From NCBI GenBank assembly GCA_027349605.1, contig DAIEMM010000073.1, positions 1 through 9,561 of the forward strand: a DNA stretch of 9,561 nucleotides, given 5' to 3'. The first letter of the stretch is position 1; every line of letters begins with the position of its first letter. The notes under the pieces were generated by a model, which worked only from the letters and a program-made list of their open reading frames with translations, did no database searches and was not told the origin of the DNA. The translations under genes were made by a program, and so were the position numbers. This DNA comes from Anaeromyxobacteraceae bacterium. Lineage in GTDB: Bacteria; Myxococcota; Myxococcia; Myxococcales; Anaeromyxobacteraceae. Below are positions 7,486-9,561 of the stretch, in pieces.

Positions 7486-8262
7486 GTGGCGACGAGGTTC
7501 GAGGGCAAGGTCGCGCTGGTCACCGGTGCGGCGGGAGGCATCGGGTTCCGCATCGCCGAGATGCTGGCGGAGGAGGGGGCGCGCGTGGCGGTGGCCGACC
7601 TGGACGGGAAGGGCGCCCAGTCCGCCGCCGGCCGGATCGGCCGGGGCGCGATGGGGCTCGCCGCCGACGTGGCCAGGGAGGATGCGGTCGACGCCGCCGT
7701 CGACGAGGTGCTCCGGGCCCACGGACGGCTCGACCTGCTCGTCAACAACGCCGGCCTGCAGCACGTCTCCCCGATCGAGGAGTTCCCGGCGGCGAGGTTC
7801 GAGCAACTCGTGCGGGTGATGCTCTTCGGCCCGTTCTACGCCATCAAGAGGGCCTTCCCGGCCATGAAGCGGCAAGGCTACGGCCGCATCCTGAACGTCG
7901 CGTCCATCAACGGGCTGGTGGGCTTCGCCGGGAAGGCGGCCTACAACAGCGCCAAGCACGGGGTCATCGGCCTCACCAAGGTGACCGCGCTCGAGGGCGC
8001 GGCCCACGGCATCACGGTGAACGCGCTCGCCCCCGGCTACGTGGACACGCCGCTCGTGCGCAACCAGCTCGCCGACCTGGCCCGCACCCGGAACGTCCCG
8101 CTCGAGAAGGTGCTCGAGGAGGTCATCTACCCGCTCGTCCCCATGCGCCGGCTCCTCCAGGTGGACGAGATCGTGGGCTACGCGCTCTTCCTCCTCTCCG
8201 ACGCAGCGGCCGGCGTCACCGGCTCGGTGGCGGTCATGGACGGCGGGTACACCGCGCAGTGA
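7486..8262 (+). CDS. Short-chain dehydrogenase, D-3-hydroxybutyrate dehydrogenase-like
   Basis: This is a classical NAD-dependent short-chain dehydrogenase of 258 aa. The nucleotide fold shows TGAAGGIG (13-20); Asp38 ending the second strand favours NAD over NADP; NNAG is at 87-90. The catalytic set is Ser140, Tyr153 and Lys157 (YNSAK). Beyond the fold it shares marks specific to bacterial 3-hydroxybutyrate dehydrogenases (EC 1.1.1.30): LQHVSPIEEFP (91-101), TPLVRNQLADLARTR around 188-202, VLEEV, and a C-terminal MDGGYTAQ. Three of the four carboxylate-binding residues known for the Pseudomonas fragi enzyme are present with a constant offset of two (Gln92, Lys150, Gln194). The fourth, His144 there, is Asn142 here. 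A closely related 3-hydroxy-acid substrate is therefore possible, so I withhold the bdhA symbol. It starts 15 nt after livM and its stop overlaps the next gene by GTGA, so it belongs to the transporter operon. Confidence 0.9.
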   Translation: MATRFEGKVALVTGAAGGIGFRIAEMLAEEGARVAVADLDGKGAQSAAGRIGRGAMGLAADVAREDAVDAAVDEVLRAHGRLDLLVNNAGLQHVSPIEEFPAARFEQLVRVMLFGPFYAIKRAFPAMKRQGYGRILNVASINGLVGFAGKAAYNSAKHGVIGLTKVTALEGAAHGITVNALAPGYVDTPLVRNQLADLARTRNVPLEKVLEEVIYPLVPMRRLLQVDEIVGYALFLLSDAAAGVTGSVAVMDGGYTAQ

Positions 8263-9437
8263 CCGTCGCCCGGCTCGGCGATCGCGCGCTCTTCCCGCTC
8301 CTCGAGCCGCGGGCGTACCTGAACCACGCCGGGGTCTCCCCGCCCTCCGACCCGGTCCGGCGGGCGGCGCAGGAGGCGGTGGACGACTTCGCCCGGAGAG
8401 GCGGCGACGCGGTGGGAGCTGCCCTGGAGCGCCGTGGACGGCTGAGGGGGCGCGTCGCGGCGTTGCTCGGCGCGGCCCCGTCCGACGTGGCCCTCACCTC
8501 CAACACCAGCGCCGGGATCCAGGCCGTGGCCCTCGATTTCCCCTGGCGCAGGGGGGACCGGGTGCTGCTCCTCGACGGGGAGTTCCCCGCCAACGTCACC
8601 CCGTGGCAGCAGGCCGCCGGCCTGTTCGGCCTCGAGGTGGCCTTCCTGCCTCTGGCGGCGTTCCTGCGCTCGGACGAGGAGGGGCTCGCGCTCCTCGACG
8701 CCGAGCTCGCCCGGGGAGTCCGCCTCCTCGCCGTGAGCGCCGTGCAGTTCCGCAGCGGGCTCCGCATGCCGATCGCGGCCATGGCCGCCCGGTGCGCCGC
8801 GGCCGGGACCCAGATCTTCGTCGACGCCGTGCAGGCCGCCGGATGCGTGCCGATCGACGTGCGGGGGATCGACTACCTCGCCGCCGGGGCGCACAAGTGG
8901 CTGATGGGCCCGCTGGGGGCCGGCTTCCTCTACGTGCGCCCGGAGCGCGCCGACGCGCTCGTTCCGCGCACCGCCGGGTGGCTGTCGCACGAGGACCCGG
9001 TCCGGTTCCTGTCCGAGGGCCCTGGCCTGGTCCGCTACGACCGCCCCATCCGGAGGCGCGCCGACCTTGTGGAGGGGGGCGGAATGCCGGAGGCGCCGCT
9101 GGCCGGGCTGCTGGCCTCCCTGGAGATCCTCCTCGCCCTCGGCGTCCCGGCCATCGCCGCCCACGTGGGGAGCTACCTCGACCTCCTCGAGCCGGAGCTC
9201 GTGGCGCGGGGTTTCCGCAGCCTGCGGAGCCGGCGGACGGAGGGGCGCTCGGGGATCCTCTCGCTGGAGCCGCCGCCGGGACTCGGCGCGGCGGTGCTGG
9301 CGAGGGAGCTGCGGGGGCGCGGGGTGGCCTGCGCCACGCCCGACGGGGCGCTCCGCTTCGCGCCGCACTGGCCCAACCACCCCGCCGAGATCCCGGAGGT
9401 GCTCCGGGCGGTGGACGGCGCGCTGGGACGGCGCTAG
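8259..9437 (+). CDS. Class V aminotransferase-fold PLP-dependent enzyme
   Basis: This is a 392-aa fold-type I PLP enzyme of the class V group (isopenicillin N epimerase / cysteine desulfurase-like). GTG 8259-8261 overlaps the dehydrogenase stop as GTGA; GTG followed by TVARLGDR fits the expected short N-terminus before the LNHAGVSPP segment (21-29). Cofactor residues are TSNTSAGIQ (80-88) for the phosphate loop, Asp189 and Gln192 in VDAVQAAG, and the Schiff-base Lys213 in AGAHKWLMGPLGAGF. Lys213 is the only lysine in the whole protein. The C-terminal RFAPHWPNH resembles the RVSPHFYN-type block of epimerase-like members. The SufS/CsdA active-site cysteine motif is not seen, so sulphur transfer is unlikely. 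The exact reaction (transamination, epimerisation, lyase) cannot be assigned. Its place behind the importer and a hydroxy-acid-type dehydrogenase suggests catabolism of an imported amino compound. Confidence 0.88.
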   Translation: MTVARLGDRALFPLLEPRAYLNHAGVSPPSDPVRRAAQEAVDDFARRGGDAVGAALERRGRLRGRVAALLGAAPSDVALTSNTSAGIQAVALDFPWRRGDRVLLLDGEFPANVTPWQQAAGLFGLEVAFLPLAAFLRSDEEGLALLDAELARGVRLLAVSAVQFRSGLRMPIAAMAARCAAAGTQIFVDAVQAAGCVPIDVRGIDYLAAGAHKWLMGPLGAGFLYVRPERADALVPRTAGWLSHEDPVRFLSEGPGLVRYDRPIRRRADLVEGGGMPEAPLAGLLASLEILLALGVPAIAAHVGSYLDLLEPELVARGFRSLRSRRTEGRSGILSLEPPPGLGAAVLARELRGRGVACATPDGALRFAPHWPNHPAEIPEVLRAVDGALGRR

Positions 9438-9561
9438 CTCGGCGGGGTGCGGCTCGGCGTCAGCCACACCTCCGGCCCCAGCCGGAACATGGCGGCCGGC
9501 AGTCCCAGCTCGGAGGGATCGGCGGAGAGGAAGGCGGCCATGGCCATGGCGGCGTTCTGCC
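9434..9561 (-). CDS. C-terminal fragment of an unidentified convergent gene, cut by the window edge
   Basis: Reading leftwards from 9559, 41 codons remain open and end in TAG at 9436-9434. They begin QNAAMAMAAFLSADPSELG and continue through AAMFRLGPEVWL to TPSRTPPS. The composition looks protein-like, and the stop shares the CTAG palindrome with the stop of the preceding gene, as in tail-to-tail neighbours. I do not recognise the family. In such GC-rich DNA a 41-codon open frame can occur by chance, so this stays provisional. Confidence 0.45.
   Translation of the reverse strand, partial: QNAAMAMAAFLSADPSELGLPAAMFRLGPEVWLTPSRTPPS

Noticed and set aside
6970..8007. 345-codon minus-strand open frame across livM and the dehydrogenase
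   Set aside because: It spans two well-supported plus-strand genes and their junction, and its composition is that of an antisense shadow.
8178..9467. 429-codon minus-strand open frame opposite the PLP enzyme
   Set aside because: Low-complexity Arg/Gly/Pro/Glu composition and no motif, while the plus strand shows complete class V PLP motifs. It is a GC-driven shadow.
9471..9486. Perfect 6-bp inverted repeat TCCGGC/GCCGGA with a 4-nt loop after the operon
   Set aside because: No T-tract follows on either strand and it lies inside the putative convergent coding tail, so it is not supported as an intrinsic terminator; short GC palindromes are common in this DNA.

Overview
The DNA is very GC-rich, with third codon positions overwhelmingly G or C. 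That explains the many long spurious antisense frames. The gene content suggests a metabolically versatile, respiring Gram-negative bacterium: a Tat-exported selenocysteine formate dehydrogenase, a periplasmic binding protein with a Sec-type signal peptide, and a Liv-type ABC importer. A beta- or deltaproteobacterium / Myxococcota relative would fit, but the sequence alone does not settle the taxon. I found no rRNA, tRNA, CRISPR array, insertion sequence or phage gene.

Layout. Positions 1-2766 (minus strand) hold the first 922 codons of a formate dehydrogenase-N/O catalytic subunit. The gene runs off the left edge. It is read through an in-frame UGA at codon 196 as selenocysteine, and a bacterial SECIS hairpin starts 11 nt after the UGA. 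A 190-bp divergent intergenic region (2767-2956) follows. From 2957 to 9437 (plus strand) there is one tightly packed set of seven genes: livG-like ATPase, livF-like ATPase, periplasmic solute-binding protein, livH-like permease, livM-like permease, a short-chain dehydrogenase closely resembling D-3-hydroxybutyrate dehydrogenase, and a class V PLP-dependent aminotransferase-fold enzyme. Three junctions overlap by the same GTGA quadruplet and the remaining gaps are 7-27 bp, so this looks like a single operon. At the right edge the C-terminal 41 codons of an unidentified minus-strand gene converge on the operon, and the two stop codons share one CTAG palindrome.

How the genes fit together. The five ABC genes form a complete high-affinity importer of the branched-chain amino acid/amide/aromatic (HAAT) class. 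The two downstream enzymes are probably catabolic and act on the imported compound or its products: the dehydrogenase on a short 3-hydroxy acid or similar, the PLP enzyme on an amino compound. The ligand cannot be read from the sequence. The formate dehydrogenase is divergently transcribed, and nothing visible ties it functionally to the importer.

Points most worth a second look are the UGA/SECIS (an automated caller would split the gene), an importer ATPase pair in which substitutions appear to concentrate in one of the two ATP sites, an Asn at the substrate-binding His position of the 3-hydroxybutyrate dehydrogenase-like enzyme, and a PLP enzyme whose only lysine is the cofactor lysine. I did not find a clearly new defence or mobile system here.
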